DNA of 64,000 nt from Nitrospira sp. (GTDB lineage Bacteria; Nitrospirota; Nitrospiria; Nitrospirales; Nitrospiraceae): contig CP092079.1 in the NCBI GenBank assembly GCA_022226955.1, forward strand, positions 1,829,053 to 1,893,052. The letters are read 5' to 3'. Positions 9,058 to 20,189 of the stretch are shown here, in pieces. Positions within the stretch are counted from its first letter, which is position 1; each line of letters begins with the position of its first letter. The notes under the pieces were generated by a model. It was not told the origin of the DNA. It was given only the letters and a program-made list of their open reading frames with translations, and ran no database searches. The position numbers were made by a program, and so were the translations under genes.

Positions 9058-10452
9058 CTATGTCGCGGAATCGGGCGCCAGTCGCGCCAGCAATCCCGTC
9101 CCAGCTTTCCAAATATCGCCGGCCCCCAGCGTCACGACCAGATCGCCCGGCTGCAAATGCGGCAAAACCTGGTCCGGCAATGTTTCCTTCTTCTCGATGA
9201 ACGTGACACTCTGATGCCCGGCAGCCTTGATACTGTCGGCCAGCGCGGCGCCGGAGACGCCCGGGATCGGCGCTTCACCGGCCGCATAGATCTCCGTCAT
9301 AAACAACAGGTCCGCTTGATCGAAGGCATGCGTAAATTCATTGATCACATCGCGTGTCCGGCTGTACCGGTGCGGTTGGAACAGCACGACAAGGCGGCGG
9401 CCCCACCCCTGCTTCGCCGCCGCCAAGGTCGCCTTGACCTCGGTAGGATGATGGCCGTAGTCGTCCACGACCATAATCCCGTTCGCTTCTCCGCGCAGAT
9501 GAAACCGCCGCTCCACACCCGTGAACGCCGCCAGCCCCTTGCGGATCAAATCGACCGGCACCTCCAGTTCGATACCGATGGCGATTGCCGCCAATGCGTT
9601 GGAGACGTTGTGGATACCGGGAACGGCGAGCCTGAACGGCCCGAGGTTTTTCCCTCGAAAATGGGCACGGAATTCAGCCCCCCATTGCTTGAGGCTGATA
9701 TCGGTCGCTCTGAAATCCGGCACCACCCCGGGGCGTTCGTGCAGCCCATAGGTGTGGTATCGCTTCACGATACGAGGAAACAGCGCGTGCAACCGCTCGT
9801 CGTCGGAGCAGAGCACCGCCAGCCCATAGAAGGGAATCTTATTAATGAATTCGAGAAAGCTGTCGTAGATCTTTTCCATCGACCCGTAGTGGTCGAGGTG
9901 CTCGCGGTCCAGATTGGTCACCGCCACAATCGTGGGCGACAGACGGAGAAACGAGCCGTCGCTCTCATCGGCTTCCGCCACCAGCAACTCGCCGCGGCCG
10001 AGCCGCGCATGGCTGCCGAGGGCATTCACCTTGCCGCCGATCACCATCGTCGGGTCCAATCCGCCGGAAGCCAGCACGTTCGCGACCATCGAGGTCGTTG
10101 TCGTCTTGCCATGGGCCCCGGCGATGGCGACACCGAACTTCAACCGCATCAGCTCGGCCAGCATTTCCGCCCGGGGAATCACCGGCACTTGCCTGGCCTT
10201 CGCCGCCTGCACTTCAGAATTGGTCGCAGCTACCGCGGAGGAGATCACCACCACCTGCGCCTCGCCGATATTGGCTTCCTGATGGCCGATGGCAATCCGT
10301 CCGCCAAGCTCTTCCAGCCGCCTGGTGGTTTCCGAGGCCTGCAAATCCGACCCGCTGACTTTGTACCCCATGGTCAGCAAGACCTCTGCGATCCCGCTCA
10401 TGCCCGACCCACCGATTCCGACCAGATGAATGTGTTGTGTTTTTCGAAACAT
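9058..10452 (-). CDS. murC: UDP-N-acetylmuramate--L-alanine ligase
   Basis: MurC adds the first amino acid of the stem peptide. The 464-residue protein has the Mur N-terminal Rossmann segment [17 protein letters not shown], the P-loop GAHGKTTTT at residues 112-120, [15 protein letters not shown], and the C-terminal-domain block [16 protein letters not shown] with FQPHRYSRT. The ATG at 10452 places the N-domain correctly and has GAGG about 10 bases upstream. The frame continuing to 10557 overlaps murG and is discounted. Confidence 0.97.
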   Translation of the reverse strand: MFRKTQHIHLVGIGGSGMSGIAEVLLTMGYKVSGSDLQASETTRRLEELGGRIAIGHQEANIGEAQVVVISSAVAATNSEVQAAKARQVPVIPRAEMLAELMRLKFGVAIAGAHGKTTTTSMVANVLASGGLDPTMVIGGKVNALGSHARLGRGELLVAEADESDGSFLRLSPTIVAVTNLDREHLDHYGSMEKIYDSFLEFINKIPFYGLAVLCSDDERLHALFPRIVKRYHTYGLHERPGVVPDFRATDISLKQWGAEFRAHFRGKNLGPFRLAVPGIHNVSNALAAIAIGIELEVPVDLIRKGLAAFTGVERRFHLRGEANGIMVVDDYGHHPTEVKATLAAAKQGWGRRLVVLFQPHRYSRTRDVINEFTHAFDQADLLFMTEIYAAGEAPIPGVSGAALADSIKAAGHQSVTFIEKKETLPDQVLPHLQPGDLVVTLGAGDIWKAGTGLLARLAPDSAT

Positions 10453-10519
10453 GGCCGTTCGCCTCAATCCTGGTGATCCTGTTGATGGTCGCTGTCCCTG
10501 TCCTCGCGTCGTGACTGCA

Positions 10520-11650
10520 TTAGACTCCTGCCGCGCCAACAGTCCGGTGGATGTCATGATTCATCCCCATGAGCGCATAGCATTCGTGGACAATCTTCTC
10601 GGCCGCATCGGTTCGACTCATCGCCCGGCTCTTCTCCCGCATCGCGCGCAGACGGTCCGGCTGCTGCAACAACGTGGCGATGGACTCCGCCAGCTGCGCT
10701 CCGGTCAACTCCGGCTGCGGCAGCACCACCGCGCCGCCCGCCGCCTCCATCGCCCGCGCATTCTTCATTTGATGGTCATAGATCGCCGTCGGCAGCGGGA
10801 TCAGAATGGCCGGCTTCCCGCAGGCCGTCAGCTCCGCAATCGTCATCGCTCCGGCGCGCGCCACCACGAGATCGGCCGCCCCCAACACCGCCGGCATGTC
10901 GTAGAAAAACGGGGCGATCTGAGCCTGCTCAGCCCCAACACCCGCCTGCCGATAGGCCTCGACCACCCGCGCATGATCGGCCTCGCCGGTTTGATGCGTG
11001 ATGGAAAGCCCAGGCAGTTTCTGCGCCAATGCCGCCAATCCATCGACGACGGCGCTGTTGATCGCCTTCGCGCCCTGGCTGCCGCCAAAAATCAACAATC
11101 GTGGCCGAGTCCCGCTTACCGGCGCAGACGGGTCGAGCACCTCCAAAAACGGCTGCCTGATCGGAGTGCCGAACAGGCGAACTTTGTCCTTCGCAAATTT
11201 CTCGGCGGCGGAAGCAAACCCCAGGAACACACGTTGCGCACAAGAGCCGACCGCAATATTCGCCATACCCGGATAGGCATTCGGCTCCAGAATGACTCGA
11301 GCGATCCTCTTCAATGCCGCCGCCACGACCATCGCCGGGCTGGTGTAGCCGCCCACGCCGATCACGAGATCCGCCCGATACCGGGAGATCAGCCGCATCG
11401 ACTGCCAGAGGCTGGCCGGCACAGAACACAACCCTCGCAATGCGTCCCCCAATCCTTTTCCCATCACCGGCTTCGCCGTAATGAGTTCGAGTGGAAACCC
11501 TTCATGCGCCAGCACCTTGGTTTCAATTCCTTTCGCCGTACCGACAAACACGATCCTGGTCGATGGATCGTGCCGCTGAAACTCCCGAGCCAATGCCACC
11601 GCTGGATACAGATGTCCGCCCGTGCCTCCTGCGGCAATGAGGATTGTCAT
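10520..11650 (-). CDS. murG: UDP-GlcNAc:undecaprenyl-PP-MurNAc-pentapeptide GlcNAc transferase
   Basis: MurG converts lipid I to lipid II on the inner leaflet. The 376-residue protein starts [20 protein letters not shown], the G-loop signature. [33 protein letters not shown] and the UDP-GlcNAc-binding block [22 protein letters not shown] follow. The ATG at 11650 overlaps the ftsW stop. The same frame stays open far upstream through ftsW (to 13009), but that part lacks homology and is antisense-free shadow. Confidence 0.97.
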   Translation of the reverse strand: MTILIAAGGTGGHLYPAVALAREFQRHDPSTRIVFVGTAKGIETKVLAHEGFPLELITAKPVMGKGLGDALRGLCSVPASLWQSMRLISRYRADLVIGVGGYTSPAMVVAAALKRIARVILEPNAYPGMANIAVGSCAQRVFLGFASAAEKFAKDKVRLFGTPIRQPFLEVLDPSAPVSGTRPRLLIFGGSQGAKAINSAVVDGLAALAQKLPGLSITHQTGEADHARVVEAYRQAGVGAEQAQIAPFFYDMPAVLGAADLVVARAGAMTIAELTACGKPAILIPLPTAIYDHQMKNARAMEAAGGAVVLPQPELTGAQLAESIATLLQQPDRLRAMREKSRAMSRTDAAEKIVHECYALMGMNHDIHRTVGAAGV

Positions 11651-12855
11651 CCGCGCCCGGACCCGCCGCGGCCGCTCCGCCGGCCGCCTTCTTCCGGGCC
11701 CGCTTGGCGGTCTCTCGAAATATTCAATAAGATCCCGACCGCCAGCAGACTGACCACCAGGGACGATCCGCCATAGCTCACGAACGGCAGCGTCAATCCT
11801 TTGGTCGGCAACATCCCCGTCGCCACCGCGGCATTCACCAGCGCCTGCCCGCCGATCAGCAGCGTGATCCCGATGCCCAAATACCGTCCGAAGGGCATCC
11901 GGGCTCTGGCGGCAATCTGAAAACCGCGCACCACAAACAACGCAAAGAGCAATACGATCGCACCCGTCCCCACCAAGCCCAACTCTTCGCCGACCAGCGC
12001 CAGCACGAAGTCCGTATGGGCTTCGGGAAGAAAGAACAGTTTCTGCTTCCCCTCCCCCAACCCCACTCCGAAAGGGCCTCCGCTGCCGAACGCGAGAAAG
12101 GACTGGGTGATCTGAAATCCGGCGTTTGCCGGGTCCTTCCAAGGCGCCAAAAACGTCATGAGGCGCTGCCGCCGGTAACTCGAGCCGAGGACGAGCACCA
12201 AAACGACCGGCACCGCGCACAATCCCAACCCCAGCAGATGTTTCAATTCCGCGCCGCCGAGAAACAGCAGTCCGATCGTCACGAGACCGATCACGACCAC
12301 CGTCCCGAGGTCCGGTTCCAACAACACCAGACCGCATAGCACGCCGATCACGAGCAGCACGGGCAGCAGGCCAGAGGAGAAGCTCTTGATCAGGTCTTCC
12401 TTTTTGGTCAGATAGGCCGCCAGATAAATCACCGCCACCAGCTTGACCATCTCGGCCGGCTGAATCGAAATTGGCCCGAGACGCAACCAACGCCGCGCGC
12501 CTTTGGCCGCAACCCCGAGCGAGGGGACCAAAACCATTGCCAGCAGCAGCGTCATTAGCCCCAACAGCGGCACCGACAGCCGCTTCCACCAGATGTAGTC
12601 GACCCGCGACGCGATGTGCAGCAGCACGAATCCGAAGGCCAGCCAGGCCAGCTGCCGTTTGAGAAAATAGCCAGAGTCGTGAAACCGATTCCCCGCCACC
12701 ACCGCGCTCGCGCTGAACACCATCACCAGGCCGACCAAGGCCAGCACCATCGTGACAATCAACAGCGTGTGATCCATCGGCACCCGCTTCTTCGCGGCGC
12801 GGGAGCTCGTAGTGGGCCACGGCAATGACAAGGTTCCTGCGGCTCTCTGTGACAT
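11647..12855 (-). CDS. ftsW: Lipid II-dependent SEDS glycosyltransferase FtsW
   Basis: FtsW is the SEDS-family septal peptidoglycan polymerase that works with FtsI. The 402-residue protein has about ten transmembrane spans, with family landmarks VMVFSASAVVAGN, RRWLRLGPISIQPAEMVKL, PDLGTVVVI, EAHTDFVLALVGEELGL and LTLPFVSYGGSSLVVSL near the end. From the ATG at 12855 it has a basic cytoplasmic tail of about 26 residues before the first span; starting at 12777 would remove it. Neither has an ideal ribosome binding site. Confidence 0.95.
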   Translation of the reverse strand: MSQRAAGTLSLPWPTTSSRAAKKRVPMDHTLLIVTMVLALVGLVMVFSASAVVAGNRFHDSGYFLKRQLAWLAFGFVLLHIASRVDYIWWKRLSVPLLGLMTLLLAMVLVPSLGVAAKGARRWLRLGPISIQPAEMVKLVAVIYLAAYLTKKEDLIKSFSSGLLPVLLVIGVLCGLVLLEPDLGTVVVIGLVTIGLLFLGGAELKHLLGLGLCAVPVVLVLVLGSSYRRQRLMTFLAPWKDPANAGFQITQSFLAFGSGGPFGVGLGEGKQKLFFLPEAHTDFVLALVGEELGLVGTGAIVLLFALFVVRGFQIAARARMPFGRYLGIGITLLIGGQALVNAAVATGMLPTKGLTLPFVSYGGSSLVVSLLAVGILLNISRDRQAGPEEGGRRSGRGGSGRG

Positions 12856-12890
12856 CGTCCAGCGTCACATCTCCTTTGACTCGCCGCCCG

Positions 12891-14300
12891 TTAGGCCGGC
12901 AACGATTGCACGAGGGCCTTAAACTGCCGGCCCCGGTCCTGATAATCCGCGAACATGTCGAAACTGGCGCAGGCCGGAGAAAACAGCACGACGCCGCCGG
13001 ATGCGGCACTGTCGGCCGCCGTCTGCACCGCCTCCTTCAATGTGGCCGCCCGGCTGACCGCAGGGAATCCGTCCATCGCCTGCGCAATCAACGGTGCCGC
13101 CTCTCCGATCAAAATCAGCCCCTTCACACGCCGGCGAATGGCCGGCGCGAGGCGAGAAAAATCTCCACCCTTGTCGCGGCCGCCGGCAATCAACCACAGG
13201 GGTTGATCGATACTTTCAATCGCTTTGAGGGTGGCATCGACATTCGTTCCCTTGGAATCGTTGACGAACCGGACTCCGCGGCGATCCCGCACAATTTCCA
13301 GCGCATGCTCCAGGCCCGGGAAGGTCTGAAGAACCCGCCTGACCGATTCAAGCGAACCACCGCCCAGCAGCGCATAGGTGGCGGCCACCATCGCGTTCTC
13401 CACGTTGTGATCGCCGATGATCTTGATCTCCTGCCGCCGGCAGATCTCCTGCCGCGCGCCCATCACCGTCGTCATGAGTCGATCGCCATCCAGATACGTG
13501 CCACCGGTGACGTCCACCGGCAGCGCCGATTGCCTCGTGAATCCCAACACTCTGGCTTTGACATGGTGTCGAAGCGCTGCCACGCGTTGATCGTCCAGGT
13601 TGAAGAGGGCATAGTCGGTCTGCTTCTGGCTTTCGAAAATGCGCCGCTTCGCCGCCACATATTCGTCGATCGACTCGTAGCGGTCCTGATGATCCACCGT
13701 CACATTCAGAAGCCCGGCGATCCAGGGATGGAATTGCTCGACCGTCTCCAACTGAAAGCTGGAGACCTCCACCACGAGAACATCGAACGGATTGGGCAAT
13801 CCCTGCTGCGACGCCAGCACCATTGGCATGGCTGCTTCGCTCAGCGCCGTGCCGAGATTTCCTCCGACAAACACCCGCTTCCCGCTGTCTTGCAGCATTT
13901 TCCCGATCAGCGTGACGGTCGTGCTTTTGCCGTTGGTTCCAGTCAGCGCCAGCATCGGAGCCGAGACAAATCGCGACGCCAATTCCAACTCGCTAATCAC
14001 CTTCACACCACGCCGCCGCACCCGCTCCAGCGCCTCCATCCGATAGGGCACGCCGGGACTGATGACGACAAGTTCAGCCGACTCCAACGCCGTTTCGTAC
14101 CGGCTGCCGACTATGACTTCGACAGGCGTGCCCTCTAATTGCGCGAAGGCTGGACCGAGCTCGCCCCGCTCTTTCCGGTCGGCCACGGTAACGTGGGCGC
14201 CGACGGCCTGGAGCAACCGCGCGGCAGCGACGCCGCTGCGGGCCAACCCAACCACCGTGACCTTCGTACTCTTCAATTGCATGACGTCTTCGCTCACCAT
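12891..14300 (-). CDS. murD: UDP-N-acetylmuramoyl-L-alanine--D-glutamate ligase
   Basis: MurD adds D-glutamate to UDP-MurNAc-L-Ala. The 469-residue protein has the N-domain segment VTVVGLARSGVAAARLL, the P-loop GTNGKST at residues 121-127, LLNVTVDHQDRYES, and FVNDSKGTNVDATLKAIES with LIAGGRDKGGDFS in the C-terminal domain. An alternative ATG six codons in (14282) is possible. It begins 28 bases after the mraY stop and ends 35 bases before ftsW. Confidence 0.97.
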   Translation of the reverse strand: MVSEDVMQLKSTKVTVVGLARSGVAAARLLQAVGAHVTVADRKERGELGPAFAQLEGTPVEVIVGSRYETALESAELVVISPGVPYRMEALERVRRRGVKVISELELASRFVSAPMLALTGTNGKSTTVTLIGKMLQDSGKRVFVGGNLGTALSEAAMPMVLASQQGLPNPFDVLVVEVSSFQLETVEQFHPWIAGLLNVTVDHQDRYESIDEYVAAKRRIFESQKQTDYALFNLDDQRVAALRHHVKARVLGFTRQSALPVDVTGGTYLDGDRLMTTVMGARQEICRRQEIKIIGDHNVENAMVAATYALLGGGSLESVRRVLQTFPGLEHALEIVRDRRGVRFVNDSKGTNVDATLKAIESIDQPLWLIAGGRDKGGDFSRLAPAIRRRVKGLILIGEAAPLIAQAMDGFPAVSRAATLKEAVQTAADSAASGGVVLFSPACASFDMFADYQDRGRQFKALVQSLPA

Positions 14301-14328
14301 GTCATTCCGCTCATTCCACCTTCGCGCG

Positions 14329-15405
14329 TTATCGCAACTTCAGCGTGCTCAAGCTTAAGAGGGCCAGGAGAATAGCGATGATCCAGAGCCGAACGACGAC
14401 CTTCGGTTCTTCCCACCCTTTCATTTCGAAGTGATGGTGAATCGGGGCCATCAGGAAGATCCGCTTCCCGCGCGACTTGAACGACAGGACTTGAAAAATG
14501 ACCGATACCGCTTCGATGACGAACACGCCGCCGACCAGGAGGAGCAACAATTCGTGTTTGCTGATGACGGCGACGGTGCCGAGCGCGGCGCCGAGCGGAA
14601 GCGACCCCACATCGCCCATGAACACGGACGCCGGATAGGTGTTGAACCATAAGAACCCGAGGCTCGACCCGAGAATGGCCGCGGTGAACACGGCGATTTC
14701 ACCGGCATTTTCAATGTGCGGGATCAGCAGATAGTCCGACATCAGCCGGTGCCCGGCAACATAGGCGACAATCGTATAGGCCAGGGCCGTAATCATGACC
14801 GGGCCGATGGCCAGGCCGTCGAGACCGTCGGTCAGATTGACGGCGTTCGAACTTCCCACGATGACGAGCACCGCGAAAACGATGTAGAACCAGCCTAGGT
14901 CCGGCGTGAAGTTCTTGAAAAATGGCACGCTGAGCTTGGTCGTGTATCCCGGCAGGAAATACAGCGTCAGAGCGATCGCCAAGGCAATCGCGACTTGCGC
15001 GATAAACTTCTGCGACGCCGACAATCCCTTCGATTGCCGTTTGATGAATTTGAGATAGTCGTCGGCAAACCCGATCGCGCCGAACCCCACCATCGCCCCA
15101 AGCACCAGCCACACATATGGCTTCGTAATATCGGCCCAGAGCAGCGTGGAAAGAACGACCGCGAAGAGAATCAGCAGGCCGCCCATCGTGGGAGTCCCGC
15201 TCTTCGCCAAATGACTCTTCGGTCCATCGTCGCGGATCTGCTGGCCCAGCTTAATTTCTTGTAGTTTGCGGATCAGCCAGGGCGCCAGAATGAAGGCAAT
15301 CAGAAACGCCGTCACCGCCGCATAAATAATGCGGAAGCTTTGATAGCGAAAGACGTTCAGGAACGAGAACTCTGTGTGGAGCGGATAGAGCCAGTTATAC
15401 AGCAT
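14329..15405 (-). CDS. mraY: Phospho-MurNAc-pentapeptide transferase
   Basis: MraY transfers phospho-MurNAc-pentapeptide to undecaprenyl phosphate to make lipid I. The 358-residue polytopic protein shows [35 protein letters not shown] (catalytic Asp pair), [32 protein letters not shown], and the [17 protein letters not shown] loop. All are standard for the family. It lies between murF and murD as in most dcw clusters. Confidence 0.98.
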   Translation of the reverse strand: MLYNWLYPLHTEFSFLNVFRYQSFRIIYAAVTAFLIAFILAPWLIRKLQEIKLGQQIRDDGPKSHLAKSGTPTMGGLLILFAVVLSTLLWADITKPYVWLVLGAMVGFGAIGFADDYLKFIKRQSKGLSASQKFIAQVAIALAIALTLYFLPGYTTKLSVPFFKNFTPDLGWFYIVFAVLVIVGSSNAVNLTDGLDGLAIGPVMITALAYTIVAYVAGHRLMSDYLLIPHIENAGEIAVFTAAILGSSLGFLWFNTYPASVFMGDVGSLPLGAALGTVAVISKHELLLLLVGGVFVIEAVSVIFQVLSFKSRGKRIFLMAPIHHHFEMKGWEEPKVVVRLWIIAILLALLSLSTLKLR

Positions 15406-15469
15406 AGGACAACCGTCACGACGGCGCTGGGGGCCTACAGCACCGAACTTCTTTCTGCCCCTAAGAGAA

Positions 15470-16924
15470 TTACGAGGCCTTCGTCGAAACCCGCTTCACG
15501 CCCTGCAAGGCGCTGACGACTTGCTCCATCTTCATCCCGCGCGACGCCTTGACGAGCACCACGTCCCCGGCGGCCGCCATGGCTTTCGTCGCGGCTGCGG
15601 CTGCGGCCGCATCCGCCACTTCCAACACTCTGGCCGGCTCCATCCCGGCCCGGCGCGCGCCCTCTGCCAACCCACGCCCCAATGTGCCGGATGCGATCAA
15701 GTGCGAAATGCCCTGCTCCGCGACAAAGGCGCCGACCTCTTCGTGCATGCGCAACGCGCCCGGCCCGAGTTCCAGCATATCGCCCAACACCGCAATGGTC
15801 TTTCGTCCAGCCCCCGATTGAGCCAGCAGCTGCACGGCCGCCTTCATCGAGGCAGGATTCGCGTTATAACAATCGTTGATCACTCGGATTCCCTGGCTCA
15901 TGACCATCTGCGACCGCATCGCCGCCGGACGAAATCGCGACAGGCCCTGCGCAATGTCGGCGCCGGACAGGCCGAGCACCGTTCCGACCGCCGCGGCAGC
16001 CAAGGCATTCGCCACATTATGCGAACCCTGCACCTTCATGCGGACGATGGTGTGACGCATCTTCCCTGGCAAGAGCAGCCGAAACACTGTTCCATCGAAC
16101 CCGTCGGACTTTTCCTGGAGCGCCTGCACATCCGCTTTGGACGAATATCCGAAGGACAGGACGCGGCATCGGGCCCGCGCGGCCAAATAGTCGAAATACG
16201 GATCGTCGGCGTTCAGAACGGCTGTACCCTCCGGCGGCAACAGATCGAGCAATTCCGCCTTCGCCTGCGCCGATCCCTCCATGCTGCCGAAAAACTCCAG
16301 GTGATCCGGCCCAATATTCGTGATGATGCCGATGGTCGGGCGGGCGATTTCGCATAGGCGCGTCGTCTGCCCGATGTTGTCGACGCCCATTTCGATGACG
16401 GCGGCCTCATGCCGGTCCGTCAACCTCAAGAGAGTGTGCGGCACGCCGATCCGATTATTGAAATTGCTTTCCGTCTTCAACACCCGCCAGCGCTGTCCCA
16501 TGACGCTCGCCACCATGTCCTTCGTGGTGGTCTTTCCGTTACTACCCGTCACGGCCACCAGAGGAATGTTGAACCGGCTGCGGTGATGCGTGGCCAGCTG
16601 CTGATAGGCGAAGAGCGGATCTCGCACGCCCAGGATGAAGGGCGGCGCCGACTTGGCTCCCGCCTTCAACAAGGCCGGAGTAACGGCATAGTTGTCCTGC
16701 ACAATGACGCCGGCAGCGCCCAGGGAGAGCGCCGCCGCCACATAGTCATGACCGTCGAATCGATCGCCTCGAATCGCGATAAAGAGCTCGCCCGCGCGGA
16801 TGGCCCGCGAGTCGAGACTGAGCTGTCGAATACGTTGTTTCGCCCATCGAGACGCATCGCCGGACAGCATTTTGACGCTGATCACTTCTCGAAGCTCTTC
16901 GCCGGTTAAGAGCGGCATGGGCAT
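15470..16924 (-). CDS. murF: UDP-MurNAc-tripeptide--D-alanyl-D-alanine ligase
   Basis: MurF adds the D-Ala-D-Ala made by Ddl, completing the pentapeptide. The 484-residue protein has the N-terminal [27 protein letters not shown] segment, the P-loop [15 protein letters not shown] near residue 125-140, [30 protein letters not shown], and [11 protein letters not shown]. An ATG two codons in is equally possible. The C-terminus is rich in alanine ([18 protein letters not shown]), a mild low-complexity stretch within an otherwise normal Mur ligase. Confidence 0.96.
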   Translation of the reverse strand: MPMPLLTGEELREVISVKMLSGDASRWAKQRIRQLSLDSRAIRAGELFIAIRGDRFDGHDYVAAALSLGAAGVIVQDNYAVTPALLKAGAKSAPPFILGVRDPLFAYQQLATHHRSRFNIPLVAVTGSNGKTTTKDMVASVMGQRWRVLKTESNFNNRIGVPHTLLRLTDRHEAAVIEMGVDNIGQTTRLCEIARPTIGIITNIGPDHLEFFGSMEGSAQAKAELLDLLPPEGTAVLNADDPYFDYLAARARCRVLSFGYSSKADVQALQEKSDGFDGTVFRLLLPGKMRHTIVRMKVQGSHNVANALAAAAVGTVLGLSGADIAQGLSRFRPAAMRSQMVMSQGIRVINDCYNANPASMKAAVQLLAQSGAGRKTIAVLGDMLELGPGALRMHEEVGAFVAEQGISHLIASGTLGRGLAEGARRAGMEPARVLEVADAAAAAAATKAMAAAGDVVLVKASRGMKMEQVVSALQGVKRVSTKAS

Positions 16925-16952
16925 CCCAATCTGTGACAGAACCCCGGTTGAA

Positions 16953-18458
16953 TCAGGCGCAATTTGTCAACTCACGGATCGCATCGCGGGCGACTTCACG
17001 GTCGTCAAAATGAAACTTTTTTGTCCCGATAATTTGATAGTCCTCATGCCCCTTCCCGGCAATGAGCACCATGTCGCCTGGCTGGGCGGCCCGCATGGCG
17101 ACGGCAATCGCTTCACGCCGATCGGCTACCTTCCGATAGGTCACGTGCGGCCGCTGTTGCAGCGCTTCCCGCACGCCGACTTCCACTTCATCCAGAATCG
17201 ATAAAGGATTTTCCGTGCGCGGGTTATCCGATGTCAGGATAACCACGTCGCTGTACTGAACGGCCGCGCGCCCCATCTTGGGCCGCTTCCCGCGATCTCG
17301 ATCTCCTCCGCACCCGAACACGGTAATGATCCGGCCAGCCTTCAACGCCTGCGCAGCGGACAGCAACCGAACCAGTGCGTCTTCCGTATGGGCGTAATCC
17401 ACGACGACGGTAAACGGCTGCCCGGCCATGACACGCTCGAATCGCCCAGGCACATTGGTAACGCGGGGCACGGCCTGCCGCACCTGATCGACCGTCGCGC
17501 CTTCGTGCAAAGCCACGCCGATGGCTGCCAGCATGTTGTAGACGTTGTGCTCGCCGACCAGATGGCTGTCGACCGGAAAGGTCCCGGCGGGCGTCGCCGC
17601 CATAAACGTGGTGCCGTCGAGAGAAAGCTGCACGCGCTCCGCCCGAAGGTCGGCCTTGCCCTTGATTCCGTATGTCCACACCGGCGCGGCGCAGAGAGAC
17701 GCGATGCGGACCCCGCTGGGGTCGTCGCTGTTGACGATCGCCCGCTTGTTCGGCTTTTTGGTCCCAGTCAATCCTGTAAACAGCCGCAGCTTGGCCTGAA
17801 AATATTCTTCCATCGTCTTATGGAAATCGAGATGATCCTGGGTCAAATTCGAAAACACGGCGACGTCATACTCGCTTCCGCTCACGCGATCCTGCGCAAG
17901 CGCGTGCGACGACACTTCCATCACCGCTGCCGAGCAGCCACTGTCAACCATTCGCTTCAAAAGTTGCTGCAACTCCAGCGCGCCCGGCGTGGTATGGGAC
18001 GCCGGAACGATCTCGCACCCGATCTGATACGCCACGGTTCCGATCAAACCGATCGTGCCTCCAACAGCTTCCAGCAAGGCCTTGCACACATAGGCCGTCG
18101 TCGTCTTTCCATTCGTTCCGGTAATGCCGATCATTCGCAGGCGTCCGGATGGATCGCCATAAAACCGGCTTCCCAAATACCCCAGCGCCTTGCGTGAATC
18201 CGAAACCCGCACGTGCGGACGATCGATCCCGGCAACCGGCTCCTGCATCACCACGGCCGCCGCCCCGGCTGCGAGCGCGGAAGAAATATAGCGGTGGCCA
18301 TCGACCTGCTCGCCCTTCACAGCAACAAAGAGACTTCCCGCCTGGACCGCTCTGGAATCGTCGGTAATAGCAGCCAGCGACACCTGGCGATCCCCCCACT
18401 GCTCAAGAACCTCGACCTGCCCGCGCAACGACTCCGTCAATTGTTCCAAGGTCATCAT
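16953..18458 (-). CDS. murE: UDP-MurNAc-L-alanyl-D-glutamate--2,6-diaminopimelate ligase
   Basis: MurE adds the third stem residue. The 501-residue protein has ITDDSRAVQAGSLFVAVKG, the P-loop GTNGKTT at 114-120, NLTQDHLDFHKTMEEYF, VVDYAHTEDAL, and the GKGHEDYQ block. Residues 411-414 are DNPR, the sequence that in this family recognises meso-diaminopimelate rather than lysine, so peptidoglycan here is predicted to be meso-DAP type. It starts 12 bases after ftsI. Confidence 0.97.
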   Translation of the reverse strand: MMTLEQLTESLRGQVEVLEQWGDRQVSLAAITDDSRAVQAGSLFVAVKGEQVDGHRYISSALAAGAAAVVMQEPVAGIDRPHVRVSDSRKALGYLGSRFYGDPSGRLRMIGITGTNGKTTTAYVCKALLEAVGGTIGLIGTVAYQIGCEIVPASHTTPGALELQQLLKRMVDSGCSAAVMEVSSHALAQDRVSGSEYDVAVFSNLTQDHLDFHKTMEEYFQAKLRLFTGLTGTKKPNKRAIVNSDDPSGVRIASLCAAPVWTYGIKGKADLRAERVQLSLDGTTFMAATPAGTFPVDSHLVGEHNVYNMLAAIGVALHEGATVDQVRQAVPRVTNVPGRFERVMAGQPFTVVVDYAHTEDALVRLLSAAQALKAGRIITVFGCGGDRDRGKRPKMGRAAVQYSDVVILTSDNPRTENPLSILDEVEVGVREALQQRPHVTYRKVADRREAIAVAMRAAQPGDMVLIAGKGHEDYQIIGTKKFHFDDREVARDAIRELTNCA

Positions 18459-18470
18459 CCGGTACTCACG

Positions 18471-20189
18471 CTACCGGCGGTGAGGTGCCATCGCCAGCTT
18501 CACTGGCTCATTCGAGGAGACGCCGAGATAATTCAGCACTTGCTCGCCGACACGGCGAAAAACTGGTGCGGCAATCGTTCCGCCCCAGGATTCGCCTTGC
18601 GGCTCATCGATCACCACAATCATCGCCAAGCGGGGATTGTCGGCAGGAACAAACCCGACGAACGACCCAACAAACAACGTCGACGAATAGGCGCCGGTGC
18701 GCGGATCGATCTTCTGCGCCGTGCCCGTCTTTCCGGCCACTCTGAACCCAGGGATCGCCGCCTTTACCCCGGTCCCGTCCGTCACCACACTTTCAAGGAT
18801 CGACGTCACCGCCCGCGCGGTTTCGGGCGACACCACTCGACGTTTGACTTGCGGCAAAACCTGCCGAAGCATTTTCCCCTGCGCATCGCGGACCTCGGAC
18901 ACCACATACGGCTTCATCAACACCCCGCCGTTCGCCAAGGCCGCCACAGCGGACACCATCTGAATCGGCGTCACTCCGATTTCTTGCCCCATTGAAATCG
19001 AGGCCAGCGATCGACGCCCCCACTCTTTGGGATGTTTGACCAGCCCCCCGACTTCCCCAGGAAGATCAATCTCCGTCTTCTGCCCAAACCCAAAGGCCTG
19101 CAGATAGCGATACAACCGCTGATCGCCCAGAGCCATCCCGGTTTTGGCTGCACCGATGTTGCTCGACTTCTGAATCACCTGGGCAAACGTCATCCATCCA
19201 AGTTTTTCGTGGTCATGGATGACGGTGTTCGCAATCGTCATCCGTCCGTTTTCACCATTCACCATGGTGCCCGGCTTCATGACTTTCTCTTCCAACGCCG
19301 CCGCCGCGACGAGCGCTTTCATCGTCGAGCCAGGCTCGTAAGCATCGGTCAACGCTCGATTCCGCCAGCGATCCGCCGTCAGGGAAGCCACCGCATTCGG
19401 ATCGAAACGAGGACTGACCGCCAGCGCAAGGACTGCACCGGTCTGAGGGTCGAGCACAATGACGGCGCCGGACTTCGCACGGGCTTTGGCAACAGCCTCT
19501 TCCAATTCTTTTTCAGCGATGTACTGAATGACTTCGTCGATCGTCATGACCAGACTATGACCGGCGGCAGGAACCTGCTCGGCCTGCCCTTTCGGAAACA
19601 CCGTCCGGCCCATGGCATCGCGCTGCAAAATCACGACTCGCTTCTCGCCATGGAGCTGCGACTCATACCGCCGCTCAAGCCCCTCAAGCCCTTCTCCATC
19701 CATCCCGGCAAATCCCAGCACATGAGCCAGAAGCGGCCCCTTGGGGTAAAATCGGCGCCCCTCCATCACTAGCCCAATCCCCTCCATCGGCATACGCTCA
19801 AGGCGATGCCCTTGCTCAGGATCCAGCTTTCTCGCGAGCCACACAAAACTGCGATCCTGCCGGAGCTTCTTTTCCAATTCGTCGGTTCGGACCTGCAGCA
19901 CGGGCGAGAGAGAACGAGCCGTTTTAGCAGGGCTTTCGAGAGCGGTCGGAATGCCGAACACGGAAGGCACTTCCATATTCATCGCGAGCACTTTGCCGTG
20001 ACGATCCATCACAGTCCCTCGAGCCCCCTCCAGGGACACCGTCTTCTGATGTTGACGGTCGGCCTTGGCCGTAAGCTCCGCCGCCTGCAATACCTGCAAA
20101 CTCACCAATCGAAACAGCACCACCGCAAACCCGCAGAGCATCACCAACAGCAGCGCATACCGCCGGCCCCGTGACGGCGAACCAGTCAC
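18471..20189 (-). CDS. ftsI: Septal peptidoglycan transpeptidase FtsI (class B penicillin-binding protein)
   Basis: FtsI cross-links septal peptidoglycan with FtsW. The 572-residue protein has a short basic cytoplasmic tail, one transmembrane helix (about residues 11-30), the PBP dimerisation domain (RGTVMDRHGKVLA), and a transpeptidase domain with SxxK at Ser288-Lys291 (STMK), SSN in QKSSNIG, and KTGT in VAGKTGTAQK. No PASTA domains are present. The start is GTG at 20189, overlapping the last base of the ftsL stop. Confidence 0.97.
   Translation of the reverse strand: MTGSPSRGRRYALLLVMLCGFAVVLFRLVSLQVLQAAELTAKADRQHQKTVSLEGARGTVMDRHGKVLAMNMEVPSVFGIPTALESPAKTARSLSPVLQVRTDELEKKLRQDRSFVWLARKLDPEQGHRLERMPMEGIGLVMEGRRFYPKGPLLAHVLGFAGMDGEGLEGLERRYESQLHGEKRVVILQRDAMGRTVFPKGQAEQVPAAGHSLVMTIDEVIQYIAEKELEEAVAKARAKSGAVIVLDPQTGAVLALAVSPRFDPNAVASLTADRWRNRALTDAYEPGSTMKALVAAAALEEKVMKPGTMVNGENGRMTIANTVIHDHEKLGWMTFAQVIQKSSNIGAAKTGMALGDQRLYRYLQAFGFGQKTEIDLPGEVGGLVKHPKEWGRRSLASISMGQEIGVTPIQMVSAVAALANGGVLMKPYVVSEVRDAQGKMLRQVLPQVKRRVVSPETARAVTSILESVVTDGTGVKAAIPGFRVAGKTGTAQKIDPRTGAYSSTLFVGSFVGFVPADNPRLAMIVVIDEPQGESWGGTIAAPVFRRVGEQVLNYLGVSSNEPVKLAMAPHRR

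Noticed and set aside
8011-10476. 821-codon plus-strand frame opposite murB and murC
   Set aside because: It is antisense to two well-identified genes, has a compositional bias (many His and Arg) typical of GC-rich shadow frames, and no recognisable domain.
10520-13009. 829-codon frame reading through murG and ftsW
   Set aside because: Only the first 376 codons from the ATG at 11650 match MurG; the upstream part overlaps ftsW in another frame and has no recognisable homology.
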